NCBI GenBank assembly: GCA_947646735.1
Contig: CANTFK010000337.1
Coordinates: forward strand, 1 to 42,891
Length of the DNA stretch: 42,891 nt
Source of the DNA: Peronospora farinosa
Taxonomy: Eukaryota > Oomycota > Peronosporomycetes > Peronosporales > Peronosporaceae
Direction of reading: 5' to 3'
Positions 1 to 9,592 of this stretch are shown here, one piece after another; position 1 is the first letter of the stretch; every line of letters begins with the position of its first letter. The notes beneath the pieces were generated by a model that had not been told where the DNA came from, made no database searches, and was given only the letters and a program-made list of their open reading frames with translations. A program made the translations under genes and the position numbers.

Positions 1-450
1 ACTCGAAGTCTTCTCCGCCCGGGCAGCACGTTCACTGGCAGCCTCAGCCTCCAGCTGAGCATCGGCAGCTATGTTCACGGTCTGATCAACAGTGTCCTGT
101 GCTAACCAGGGCGCCAGCACTACCATCGCAAGGGCCCTCCTCCGCTTGTTGATACGGAGGGACAGGTGCGCTGGATTGTAGACCGCATTGTGGGTCACGA
201 GGACCCTCCACAACCAGCACTGCATTCGGCTAATGAGAAGCGCGCGGTTCCATCCGTGCGCAGGTAACGAGTACGTTGGCTTGGATTCCCTCCCGAGCAG
301 GATACATGGGAACCACGTTCCTCGCTCGTTCGTGACGTTCCAGATGTGGTTCTGTCGTATGAAGCCACGAAGTCGGGCTTTTCCAACGCGGGCGAGCACG
401 CGAACGCTCTCGTGACAAACGAGAGCGGTAAGGAGATCCACGTCGTCAAG
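1..450 (-). pseudogene. Open reading frame of unknown protein, runs off left edge
   Basis: The minus-strand frame with a Met codon at 225-223 stays open from about 681 to the left end of the window. Its last part reads as convincing protein: a basic stretch (LSLRINKRRRALAMVVLAPW) followed by an Ala/Glu-rich, probably helical tail (AADAQLEAEAASERAARAEK). It lies downstream of the Arg/Ser-rich frame at 446-1266 and is in the same frame as that gene's N-terminus, so the two are probably one decayed gene, with the middle part shifted by one base. I do not recognise the family. No promoter or start can be assigned. Confidence 0.35.
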
Positions 451-1266
451 AACGAGAACGATGACGCGAACGAGAACGATATCGTGAACGAGAACGATGC
501 CGTGAACGGGAACGTCGTGGTGAATATATATCACCACGTCTATGAGGCGAGAACCGCGCAGCAGGACGGGCAGGCGAACGTGTCGCTGCTCTGCGCTGAT
601 TATTCCGCCGAGATTGACTCCGCTGTCGCGAGTGATGATGCCAGCGATGCGCACCACAAATAACTGCGCTCCTCCGTTCGCTCAGACTTCGCTCATAATT
701 TGCAATCCAACTTCGTTCGCGATCACTGAGTGGACACTCAGCGATGCGTCGTCGCCATTCGTCATGAGTTGGGCGTGGAGTCGAGTCACAAGATTGGCAT
801 CCTTCATTGACATGGACAAAGCAGAGACGGTCCTCATTCCAAGCATCCTCACACACTCTTTCGCGTAGCGCGCTGATGAAGTGATCGGCGCGAAGCTCCT
901 CTCTATTGGCGAGCCATAATTGGAAGCTGCTACCATCCTCGAGCATCCGATTCCAACGTTGGATGAAGGCACACCAAGAACGTTGTAGAGCTTCATGCTC
1001 GATTCCATCAAGACCTTCCCGCGCAGTTTTCGAAATCGGCGGAAGTAGTCCCGCATTGTGTCCAGCGAGTCCGGAGCGTGATCTCCGGACAAGTCGTACA
1101 GCGACCAAGGTATGAGCTGCCGCGCCATGATGCTGGTTGTTGCACTCCCGCTGATGTTTCTTGGGAGTGCTGCTGGATTGGGTGTTGGGTCTCCGGACAT
1201 TGCTTGTTCGTTTGTGAGCGATGGGGTTTCGACAGTTGAGCACTCACGGTTGGTGAGTGGTGTCAT
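446..1266 (-). pseudogene. Broken Arg/Ser-rich protein gene, unknown family
   Basis: Two overlapping minus-strand frames share this stretch. One starts at Met 1266 and reads plausibly to about 1015 (for example LSGDHAPDSLDTMRDYFRRF), then becomes less protein-like and stops at 682. The other is open from 1243 to 446; its part after about 1020 is Trp-rich and natural-looking (ALQRSWCAFIQRWNRMLEDG, then RERSWIANYERSLSERR) and ends in an RS-repeat tract (RSRSRHRSRSRYRSRSRH). The simplest reading is one gene with a frameshift near 1015 and another break near 446. The RS tract comes from a short tandem repeat at roughly 440-520. It could be gag of an unrecognised element or a host SR-like protein; I cannot tell which. 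Confidence 0.4.
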
Positions 1267-1280
1267 GAAGAGGGGGTGAT

Positions 1281-1509
1281 GTAATGGGCTACATTACGCA
1301 CATAGTATCAACATGAATAAACAATTACATGTGTAGGCAGGTGCTGGGCCCGAATAGTGGGTACAGCGTAGTAATTTATTATAGGTTTATTATTGGGGCC
1401 AAAAGTCCCAATATGGACCAATGATAAATCAAGCTGAAATTGTGTGGTTCCCGAAAGGCGGGAACACTGTCGTATTTATTACGACTAAAATCTTCGTAAT
1501 TAGTACGAA
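1281..1509. repeat. Cluster of short hairpins in non-coding DNA
   Basis: No coding signal is seen from 1267 to 1734. The stretch holds four clean hairpins: GTAATG/CATTAC at 1281-1286 and 1292-1297; GTTCCCG/CGGGAAC at 1447-1453 and 1459-1465; GTCGTA/TACGAC at 1469-1474 and 1480-1485; TTCGTA/TACGAA at 1493-1498 and 1504-1509. The last three follow each other almost without gaps. The same comb-like arrangement occurs in the Gypsy LTRs at 27095-27462 and 40041-40660, so this may be a decayed LTR, but I could not define its ends. Confidence 0.55.
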
Positions 1510-1734
1510 TTAAAACCAAAATAAAAATCAGAGTTAAATTTACTTAATACCTAATACTTGGGCTTGAGTCTTCCTCGAGCGCACGTGTAAGCTAGTGACG
1601 GTACATTTTAGCCCCGTCACGCCTGATGTACGAGACATTTGACCTTCCGACACCCCCACGCGCTCTTGACTGCACTGATCGACAGATTCCACTTGTCTCA
1701 CACGTCTAGCAACCTCTCCACATTTTGGTATAAT

Positions 1735-2482
1735 CGCGTTAAACACGGCACAAGATGGGGTACGGGAAGAAACGCCGTTCTATCTGGTCCATGGTTGGAA
1801 TCATAGGACTACCCTTGAGACCATTCACCGGTAGTGAATACTCGACGTCGAGAATCAGGACCTCGGAGATGGAGATATCGGATTAAAAGTCACTATCAGC
1901 GAGCAAGAGACCAAGTCAACGAGAACCTACGAGCGGATAGTCAGGCTTGGTTGCAAGCGCATGATGAAAGGTTAGTCGACCCCGAAATTCAGCCAGGGAC
2001 CCGGGTATGGCTATACTTGGACCGGGGGAAGGAGGGTACGCCAAAAAAAGCACACCCCTGGCACGGACCTTTCCGAGATCTGGAATTGGTCAAAGATCAT
2101 GTAGTACGTTTGGAATTACGAGGCACGGAATAGAGACTATTTCCAATCTAGCACATCCAAGCTCAAGCCCGTCAAAGAGTTCCCCGATTGACCTAACAGC
2201 GAGCTGAAAATATACAGAGTAGACCGAATTGACTTCGAGAATGTCTGTTACCAGAAGATAACTGGTTGCGGGAGCTGGAGGAAGGTGAATACGGATTTGA
2301 AGAAATTTAGAAAGTCGCACAGGTAAGAAAACTCGGTATGTATGGCAACAGCGAGAATTCTTGTGAAAGGGACAGGCTGAACCCTCTTGGGTAGACGAAG
2401 TAAGTTTAAATTGTGGAGCCTTACTTCGAGATTGAGAGCGCAAGAAGAAGAGCCATAACCGCTTCGAAGTAATGCAAATTCA
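1735..2482 (+). pseudogene. Ty3/Gypsy pol 3' end: integrase C-terminus and chromodomain
   Basis: Plus-strand fragments in several frames read as the end of an oomycete Gypsy pol. The end of the integrase core is at about 1752-1830 (GVREETPFYLVHGW). The integrase C-terminal domain lies in the frame open at 1834-2133, with GTRVWLYLDRGKEG and HPWHGPFRDLELVKDHVVRL. After a frameshift comes SKLKPVKEFPD near 2158-2190. A degenerate chromodomain follows at about 2228-2480 (RIDFENVLLPEDNW, VRKTRYVWQQREFL, EPSWVDEVSLNCGALLRD). At least three stops and two frameshifts interrupt it, so it is dead. Upstream protease, RT and RNase H are absent. The chromodomain normally steers integration in chromoviruses. 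Confidence 0.8.
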
Positions 2483-2486
2483 TGAG

Positions 2487-2770
2487 AACTAGCGGACTGT
2501 ACCAAGATCCCTGGAGGGTAGAACTGGTTCCTCAGTAGTAGGCTCAGGCCCTCATTGGTAGACCTGGTCCCTCGTTGGTAGGCTCGGTTTCTCATTGGCC
2601 GACCCGGTCCCTCATTGGTCGTCCCGGTCCCTCGCTAATAGATCTGGGTCCCTCATTAGTCGACCTGGCCCCTCAGTGGTAGGCTCGGTCCATCATTGGT
2701 AGACATGGTCCCTCGTTGGTAGAACTGGTCCTTCAGTGATAGGCTCGATCCCTCGTGGTAGACCTGAGTA
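2487..2770 (+). repeat. 20-21 bp minisatellite after Gypsy pol
   Basis: About 13-14 degenerate copies of a unit like GGTCCCTCATTGGTAGACCT follow directly after the chromodomain remnant. The same unit in the same orientation occurs inside the LTRs at 4987-6190 and 37435-38681, and in reverse in 38898-39991, which ties this pol remnant to that LTR family. From 2771 to 3159 I see only low-quality reading frames, rich in Lys/Glu near 2810-2900, and no identifiable gene. Confidence 0.8.
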
Positions 2771-3159
2771 GGACCTCGACCTTTCACGAGTCCAAAGTAT
2801 AGAAGAATGAAGAACGCAAAACGAAGAAGGAAGACGAAAAAAATCATCTGGAAACAGAGGAAAGTATGGCAAAGGAGGTGGAAGATGGACAGATGCAAAC
2901 AGAACAGAGTCAAATATAACGAATGTTCGTGTTCAAAGGGAGACCTTAGAGGGCGAGCCAAATTAACCCTTGAGGCGCAGGACTAAAGTTCCAGGATGAG
3001 GCAAGTAAGACAACCGATATCGGGTGAGCCATGGCCACCCAAAATTCGACACCTGAAGGGCCTCTAGCAAGTCGACTTGATCTGACCCCTCCTCACGACC
3101 TGGGTACCAGTAAACTACACGGCGAGTTCATGAAAGATAACGGAAGAAAGGTTTCAGGA

Positions 3160-3700
3160 AGATGTTGAGATCGGCCCTTACTCATTTCAACGAATATTTA
3201 GTCGGTCACCACCCTCCACGCTCGAGTCGCCCGACTACAACGCTTCTTCCGATCGTTATAATATGACGCAGGGAAGGGGTTCGCTCGCGCCGGTCCTCAA
3301 ATATTCACAGGCAGTGGATCGGCCCAGAGCGCAGGGCTATGCTCTTCGTCGAACCGTGTGTAGACCGCCGCTTAGTGGGCAAACCAGCCAACAGGTCGGA
3401 AGGAATCTGGTAGGATCGAAACACGGGCTGCTTCCCAAGGTTCAGCAGCCAGCGATTTCTGGATATTTGGGGAGTTTACCAGTGACTTCTTCCACTTGGG
3501 AGGGCGGCCAATGTTTCCGTCCGGTGGACCGAACCACTCCCAAGGTAGATCCAACTGATCGACCAAGTCTTTTAGATACATTATCACAATGCACCAAGCG
3601 TCAACAAGGCCGACCGGCCAAAGTGCCACCTCTGCGGCAGAGAAGGTCTTCGGCTGCATAATCACGGGGATTATGGCAGCCACGGATAGATAACACGAGT
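3160..3700 (+). pseudogene. Gag-like remnant with degenerate zinc knuckle
   Basis: A plus-strand frame is open from about 3160 to 3661. In a shifted frame at about 3597-3690 it is followed by a zinc-knuckle-like motif (PKCHLCGREGLRLHNHGDYG): C-X2-C is present, but the His/Cys that should close a CCHC knuckle are displaced or replaced. This suggests retrotransposon gag. It lies downstream of a pol 3' end instead of upstream, so the order does not fit one intact element. From 3700 to about 4130 I see no further clear domain on the plus strand. Confidence 0.4.
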
Positions 3701-4299
3701 CAGTCGGGAGGGATTGATCGTCGACCGCAACCGTGGAATTGTCATTTCCCTTCCCTGGGATCGACTCAGTCTCCGAATGAGAAGACCCGAACATCGCTCG
3801 TTTCAACGAGAGGCCTGTAGTCGAAGTAGGCTTTAGGGCAGAAGTAGGCGTAGGCGTAAGACTTGAAGAACTTGTACTAGTGAAGCGTCTACCAGAGAAA
3901 CGAGAAACTTGACCAGGGCCGCCTGAAGCGTCTCGCTGTCGTCGATGAGGTCGTCTTCCGAAGTCTCCAGCATGACAGGAGAGCGGCTGCCAGAGGTCCC
4001 CGATAGCGGTATCGCGAATGTGTCGGGTCTCAGAGACTTGGTATGTGATTGTGGGTTTAGAACTAGTAATACAGTCTAAATAATGCGCCCTGTGTCTTTA
4101 TGAGACTTGCGCATTCTGTTCATAGATAGGAAATGACGTTACTCGACGATCGGTCGGTTGAAGCGACAATCATTCTTGACCCTCTGGGGGTTGCGGTGTG
4201 GTTTTCCATGAAAAAAGTGGCAAGCACGTGGGATGGCTTCCGCCTAGACATTTACCGAGAGCTTTTGCTGGCTTCGAAGGTGGACATACGGCCGGGGGC

Positions 4300-4941
4300 G
4301 AGACCGCCGAAGAAGGAGCTAGTCCCGGAGGCGGCCCATCGGTTTAGTCGGCGTGGTCGAGCTCTGCTGCGAGAATAGAGTAACGGCTTCGACTGTTGTC
4401 GATCTTCCATCGTAGGCGGTCCACCAGCGCCGTCTTGCGCTAAAGGATTTCGGGGAGTTAAGCTACCAGCCGGGAGTTGTCGCGTAGCGCTTCTACCAGG
4501 CGCTCACACCGGGCAGCCAATAAGGCGACGGAAGGGGGTGACGACCCTTGCAGTCTTCTATGCGTCATTATAGGGCGCGTCCACGTTATCTTGCAGTTCC
4601 TGCAAAGCTACGCACACTTCGACTATCGCGGAAGACGGAACGTCGGCCATGGACACCAAAGTGGCGAAAGTATCGGCCGACTTGGCGGGATGGAGACAGA
4701 AGGGCTTTAAACGGGGGGCAGTCTCGACGGAGCTCAAAGGTGAAGATGCTGGCACGGTGAGGTCGACCAAGGACGATTCTTCGGATGGAGGGTCAATCGA
4801 AGGTGCGGGGACGACCGAGGCCGGTTCCTTAGACGGTGGGTCTAAGCTAGGGGAAGACATTGCTGAAACCACACGAATTAGAAACGGACGGCAAACAAAA
4901 GGCAGATTGAAGGACTTACGTGACGGAAGAGGTGAAGACAT
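4300..4941 (-). pseudogene. Coiled-coil gag-like N-terminus, minus strand
   Basis: A minus-strand frame starts at Met 4941 and runs to 4558. It begins with a Ser/Pro-rich segment, repeats the motif S(L/I)DPPS, and ends in AIVEVCVALQELQDNVDA. After a frameshift the next frame reads as a heptad-like coil (LAARCERLVEALRDNSRLVA and then DRLRWKIDNSRSRYSILAAE) to about 4330, with two stops inside. A Ser/Pro N-terminus followed by a coil is usual for oomycete Gypsy gag, but no capsid motif follows. The plus strand of 4133-4378 also holds an 81-codon frame that looks protein-like, so the strand assignment is uncertain. Confidence 0.4.
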
Positions 4942-4986
4942 GCGCGTGCTTAACCGCTGTACGGCTGAGAAAGTGCAGGGGGTGGT

Positions 4987-6190
4987 TGTGGTGAAGTGCT
5001 TGTTTTGAGATATGGAGATCCCAGAATCCAGTTAAATCGGAGTATAGAGGACCGTGTATCACCAGAGAGACAGGGGCCTCGAGGGGGAGTGACCGTTGGC
5101 GGAGAAAACTTGCAGGAACCACAAAATTTTGAAATCAGTATCATGATTCTATTTAATCGGTATCTTAAGAAGTCGGCTACGGTTTTCTCAAAAGACGCCG
5201 TCCCATATATTGGTGACCTTGGTACCTCATTGGTCGATCCGGTCCCTAATCGGTCGTTCTAGGTCCCTAGTCGGTCGACCTCGATCCCTCATTGGCAGAC
5301 CCGGTCCCTCATTGGTCTACCCGGTCCCTCATCGGTAGATCTTATTCCCTCGTCGGTCGACCTCGGCATCTCGTTAGTTAATCTCGGTCCTTCGTTGGTA
5401 GACCTGGGTCCCTCGTTGGTCGACCCGGTCCCTCGCTGGTAGACTGGGTCCCTCATTGCCCGACCTGGATCCCTCGTCGGTTGACCTCGGCCCCTCGGGG
5501 TTCAGCCACTCCTGAACAGTTAACACAAGGATCAGACCATTCGATGCAAGGAATCAGATCTTTAGGCAAGGATAAAGTAAAGGAGTTAAAAGGATAGGAC
5601 TATACTAAATACTACTCAATTTGCGATCTACGTGGCACGACTCCGTCACTTAAGAAGGACTTATTCTAAGTTACTCACTGTTCCGGAAGGGATATCTTTT
5701 GGCCCCCGTTGAAGACAGTTGCGTGGCTAAGTTCAAGTGCGAATAGAACTCCAGGGATATATTTGGCCCGTGAGCCCGTTCAAGTAGAAATCCCCCCCCA
5801 GACCCGCTAGCGAAAGCGGTCTCATTCACCTTACGGTCTGGGAGCAAAGCAAAGTCCAGGAGGCTAATATACTAAGGTATAGGCCATGGAAAAGCTCCCT
5901 GAAGAATCTGGCTCTAAGTCCACTCTCGACAAGGTCAATCGTGTGGCCACCTACCGGCCCACCGAGTGAAGCATATCCACTCGAGGCCTCCCCAGGTCTA
6001 CCTCCCTCAAGGCAGACGTCAACATCATCACCAAGTCCTCCGAAGAGTGCAACCCGTCAGCCGACGGGTACGCAAGGTGAGAGAAGGTTCATACGCGGCA
6101 TCGGGGTACCCCCTTCGACAGTCGGCAGTCCGACACACAGTGAGTGATTTGGGGTCTTATCATACCATTTTGAGCACCCACTCCACCACA
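4987..6190 (+). mobile_element. LTR copy 1 of the TGTGGTGnAGTG Gypsy family
   Basis: The left end TGTGGTGAAGTGCT and the right end CACTCCACCACA are nearly perfect inverted copies of each other and fit the TG...CA rule for LTRs. The whole 1.2 kb aligns by eye with 37435-38681, and in reverse with 38898-39991. The purine-rich run GAAAGTGCAGGGGGTGG just left of 4987 could be a polypurine tract, which would make this a 3' LTR. No matching 5-bp target duplication is seen. Short open frames inside, including one at 5966-6388 that runs past the LTR end, are not genes. The right end abuts the satellite array directly. Confidence 0.75.
5215..5505 (+). repeat. 20-21 bp minisatellite inside LTR copy 1
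   Basis: Roughly 14 tandem copies of a GGTCCCTC(A/G)TTGGT(A/C)GACC-type unit, 20-21 bp each, sit about 230 bp into the LTR. Copy number differs between the three LTR copies and explains much of their length difference. Confidence 0.85.
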
Positions 6191-6740
6191 GGACCGACCT
6201 GTGGTGCAGCGCGCGAAGAGAGTACTAGTGTATTGTGTATCGGCACAGAGCGCGCAGCTGCAGGAACTACAGACGCTGCAGAATGCCGCGGCGGCTGCGC
6301 TCCTGGAGGAGAAGGACGCGCCTGTGGCGTAGCGCGAGAAGGCAGTGCTGGAGATCGATTATTAGCACAAAGAGCTAAGCTAAAGTAACCACTGACGCAA
6401 CATAATGCCGCGGCGGCTGCACTTGCGAGGAGAAGGACACGACTGTGATTCAGCGCGAGAAGCCAGTGCTAAAAATCGTCTATCTGCGCGGATCGCGCAG
6501 CTGGAGGAGCCTTAGATGCGACAAAATGCTGTGGTAGCTGCTCTTGCGGAAGAGAAGGACGCGCCTGTTGCGCAACGCGCAAATTCAGGGCTGAGGGATC
6601 ATTTATCGGCGTAGAGAACGCAGCTAGAGGAACTAAAGACGCTAGAGAATGCGGCCGCGCTCGCGGAGAGTATCGCGCGCCTGTGGCAGCGCGAAAATTA
6701 AGCATAAAGGGACCGTTTATCGGCGCAGAGCGCGCTGCAG
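6191..6740 (+). repeat. Diverged left edge of satellite array, inverted relative to the core
   Basis: Four to five diverged monomers of about 113-125 bp start immediately after LTR copy 1. They are recognised by the recurring block like CGCAGAGCGCGCAGCTGCAG at about 6237, 6358, 6481, 6606 and 6719. Read on the plus strand they give coiled-coil-like peptide (LQNAAAAALLEEKDAPVA) with frequent stops. The array core from about 6741 reads the same motif on the minus strand, so orientation flips within about 6720-6760. Confidence 0.75.
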
Positions 6741-7403
6741 AAGGATCTTTTAGCGCTGCGCCACAGGCACGTGCTTCTCCTACGCGATCGAATCAACCGC
6801 GGCATGAATCTGCAAAGATAACTCGCATTTGCGCGCGCTCTGCGCCAAAAACAATCATCCAGCACTGACACTAAGCGCTGCACCACAGGCGCGTCAATTT
6901 TCTCCGCGAGCGCATCCTCCGCGTCATTCCGCGCAGCCCCCGCGGCATTGTGTTACTAATAATATTGCAGCCGCGCGCTCTATGCTGACAAGCCATCCTT
7001 CATCACTTATTCCTCCCAGTGCGCCACAAGCGCGTCTTTCTACTCCGCGAACGCAGCCACCGCGTCATTCCGCGCAGCCGCCGCAGAATTCTGTTAGGAA
7101 CGAAATCCACATCCGCGCACTCTGCGCCAATAAACGATCATTCGGAACTGACTTCTAGCGCTTCGCCACAGGCGCTTCCTTCTCCTTCGCGCGCGCAGCC
7201 TCCACGTCATACTGCTGCGCCTACAGCTTCGCAGCCGCGCGCTCTGTGCAAATAAATAATCATGCGCCACTGACTTCTAGTGCTTCGCCACAGGCGCGCT
7301 TTTTTCCTCCGCATGTGCATCCGCCGCGTCATGCAGCTGCGAATGAAATCCGCAGCCGCGCGATCGATGCCGATAAACGATCCTCCAGCACTAAATTCTC
7401 GCA

Positions 7404-8173
7404 ATGCGCCACAGACGCGTCTTTCTACTCCGCGGGCGCAGCCTCCGCGTCATTCCGCGCAGCCGCCGCAGAATTCTGTTAAGAACGAAATTCACATCCG
7501 CGCACTCTGCGCCAATAAACGATCATTCAGCACTGACTTCTAGCGCTTCGCCACAGGCGCTTCCTTCTCCTTCGCGCGCGCAGCCTCCACGTCATACTGC
7601 TGCGCCTACAGCTTCGCAGCCGCGCGCTTTGTGCGAATAAATAATCATGCGCCACTGACTTCTAGTGCTTCGCCACAGGCGCGCTTTTTTCCTCCGCATG
7701 TGCATCCGCCGCGTCATGCAGCTGCGAATGAAATCCGCAGCCGCGCGATCGATGCCGATAAACGATCCTCCAGCACTAAATTCTCGCAATGCGCCACAGA
7801 CGCGTCTTTCTACTCCGCGGGCGCAGCCTCCGCGTCATTCCGCGCAGCCGCCGCAGAATTCTGTTAAGAACGAAATTCACATCCGCGCACTCTGCGCCAA
7901 TAAACGATCATTCAGCACTGACTTCTAGCGCTTCGCCACAGGCGCTTCCTTCTCCTTCGCGCGCGCAGCCTCCACGTCATACTGCTGCGCCTACAGCTTC
8001 GCAGCCGCGCGCTTTGTGCGAATAAATAATCATGCGCCACTGACTTCTAGTGCTTCGCCACAGGCGCGCTTTTTTCCTCCGCATGTGCATCCGCCGCGTC
8101 ATGCAGCTGCGAATGAAATCCGCAGCCGCGCGATCGATGCCGATAAACGATCCTCCAGCACTAAATTCTCGCA
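7404..8173 (-). repeat. 385-bp higher-order repeat (A-C-D), two near-identical copies
   Basis: Units 7404-7788 and 7789-8173 are almost identical and each joins one A, one C and one D monomer. A third, partial copy begins at 8174 before the A/B alternating region takes over. Confidence 0.85.
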
Positions 8174-9592
8174 ATGCGCCACAGACGCGTCTTTCTACTC
8201 CGCGGGCGCAGCCTCCGCGTCATTCCGCGCAGCCGCCGCAGAATTCTGTTAAGAACGAAATTCACATCCGCGCACTCTGCGCCAGTAAACGATCATTCAG
8301 CACTAATTTCTCCCAGTGCGCCACAAGCGCGTTCTTCTTCTTCGCGAACGCAGCCACCGCGTCATTCCGCGCAGCCGCCGCAGAATTCTGTTAAGAACGA
8401 AATCCACATCCGCGCACTCTGCGCCAGTAAACGATCATTCAGCACTAAATTCTCGCAATGCGCCACAGACGCGTCTTTCTATTTCGCGAGCATAGCCTCC
8501 GCGTCATTCCGCGCAAGCCCCGCGGCATTGTGTTATTAATAATATTTGCAGCCGCGCGCTCTATGCTGACAAGCCATCCTCCAGCACTAATTTCTCCCAG
8601 TGCGCCAGAAGCGCGTCCTTCTCCTCCGCGAACGCAGCCACCGCGTCATTCCGCGCAGCCGCCGCAGAATTCTGTTAAGAACGAAATCCACATCCGCGCA
8701 CTCTGCGCCAGTAAACGATCATTCAGCACTAAATTCTCGCAATGCGCCACAGACGCGTCTTTCTATTTCGTGAGCGCAGCCTCCGCGTCATTCCGCGCAA
8801 CCCCCACGGCATTGTGTTATTAGTAATATTTGCAGCCGCGCGCTCTATGCTGACAAGCCATCCTCCAGCACTAATTTCTCCCAGTGCGCCACAAGCGCGT
8901 CCTTCTCCTCCGCGAACGCAGCCACCGCGTCATTCCGCGCAGCCGCCGCAGAATTCTGTTAAGAACGAAATCCACATCCGCGCACTCTGCGCCAGTAAAC
9001 GATCATTCAGCACTAAATTCTCGCAATGCGCCCCAGACGCGTCTTTCTATTTCGCGAGTGCAGCCTCCGCGTCATTTCGCGCAACCCCCACGGCATTGTG
9101 TTATTAATAATATTTGCATTTGCGCGCTCTATGCTGACAAGCCATCCTCCAGCACTAATTTCTCCCGGTGCGCCACAAGCGCGTCCTTCTCCTCCGCGAA
9201 CGCAGCCACCGCGTCATTCCGCGCAGCCGCCGCAGAATTCTGTTAAGAACGAAATCCACATCCGCGCACTTCGCGCCAATAAACGATCATTCAGCACTAA
9301 ATTCTCGCAATGCGCCACAGGCGCTCTTTCTACTCCGCGGGCGCAGCCTCCGCGTCATTCCGCGCAACCCCCACGGCATTGTGTTATTAGTAATATTTGC
9401 AGCCGCGCGCTCTATGCTGACAAGCCATCCTTCAGCACTAATTTCTCCCAGTGCGCCACAAGCGCGTCCTTCTCCTCCGCGAACGCAGCCTCCGCGTCAT
9501 TCCGCGCAGCCGCCGCAGAATTCTGTTAAGAACGAAATCCACATCCGCGCACTCTGCGCCAGTAAACGATCATTCAGCACTAAATTCTCGCA

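Noticed and set aside
5966..6388. 140-codon frame running from LTR copy 1 into the array
   Set aside because: The first part is conserved only because it is LTR sequence (also at 38246-38503 and in reverse at 39071-39328), and the second part is satellite; it is a chance frame over a repeat junction.
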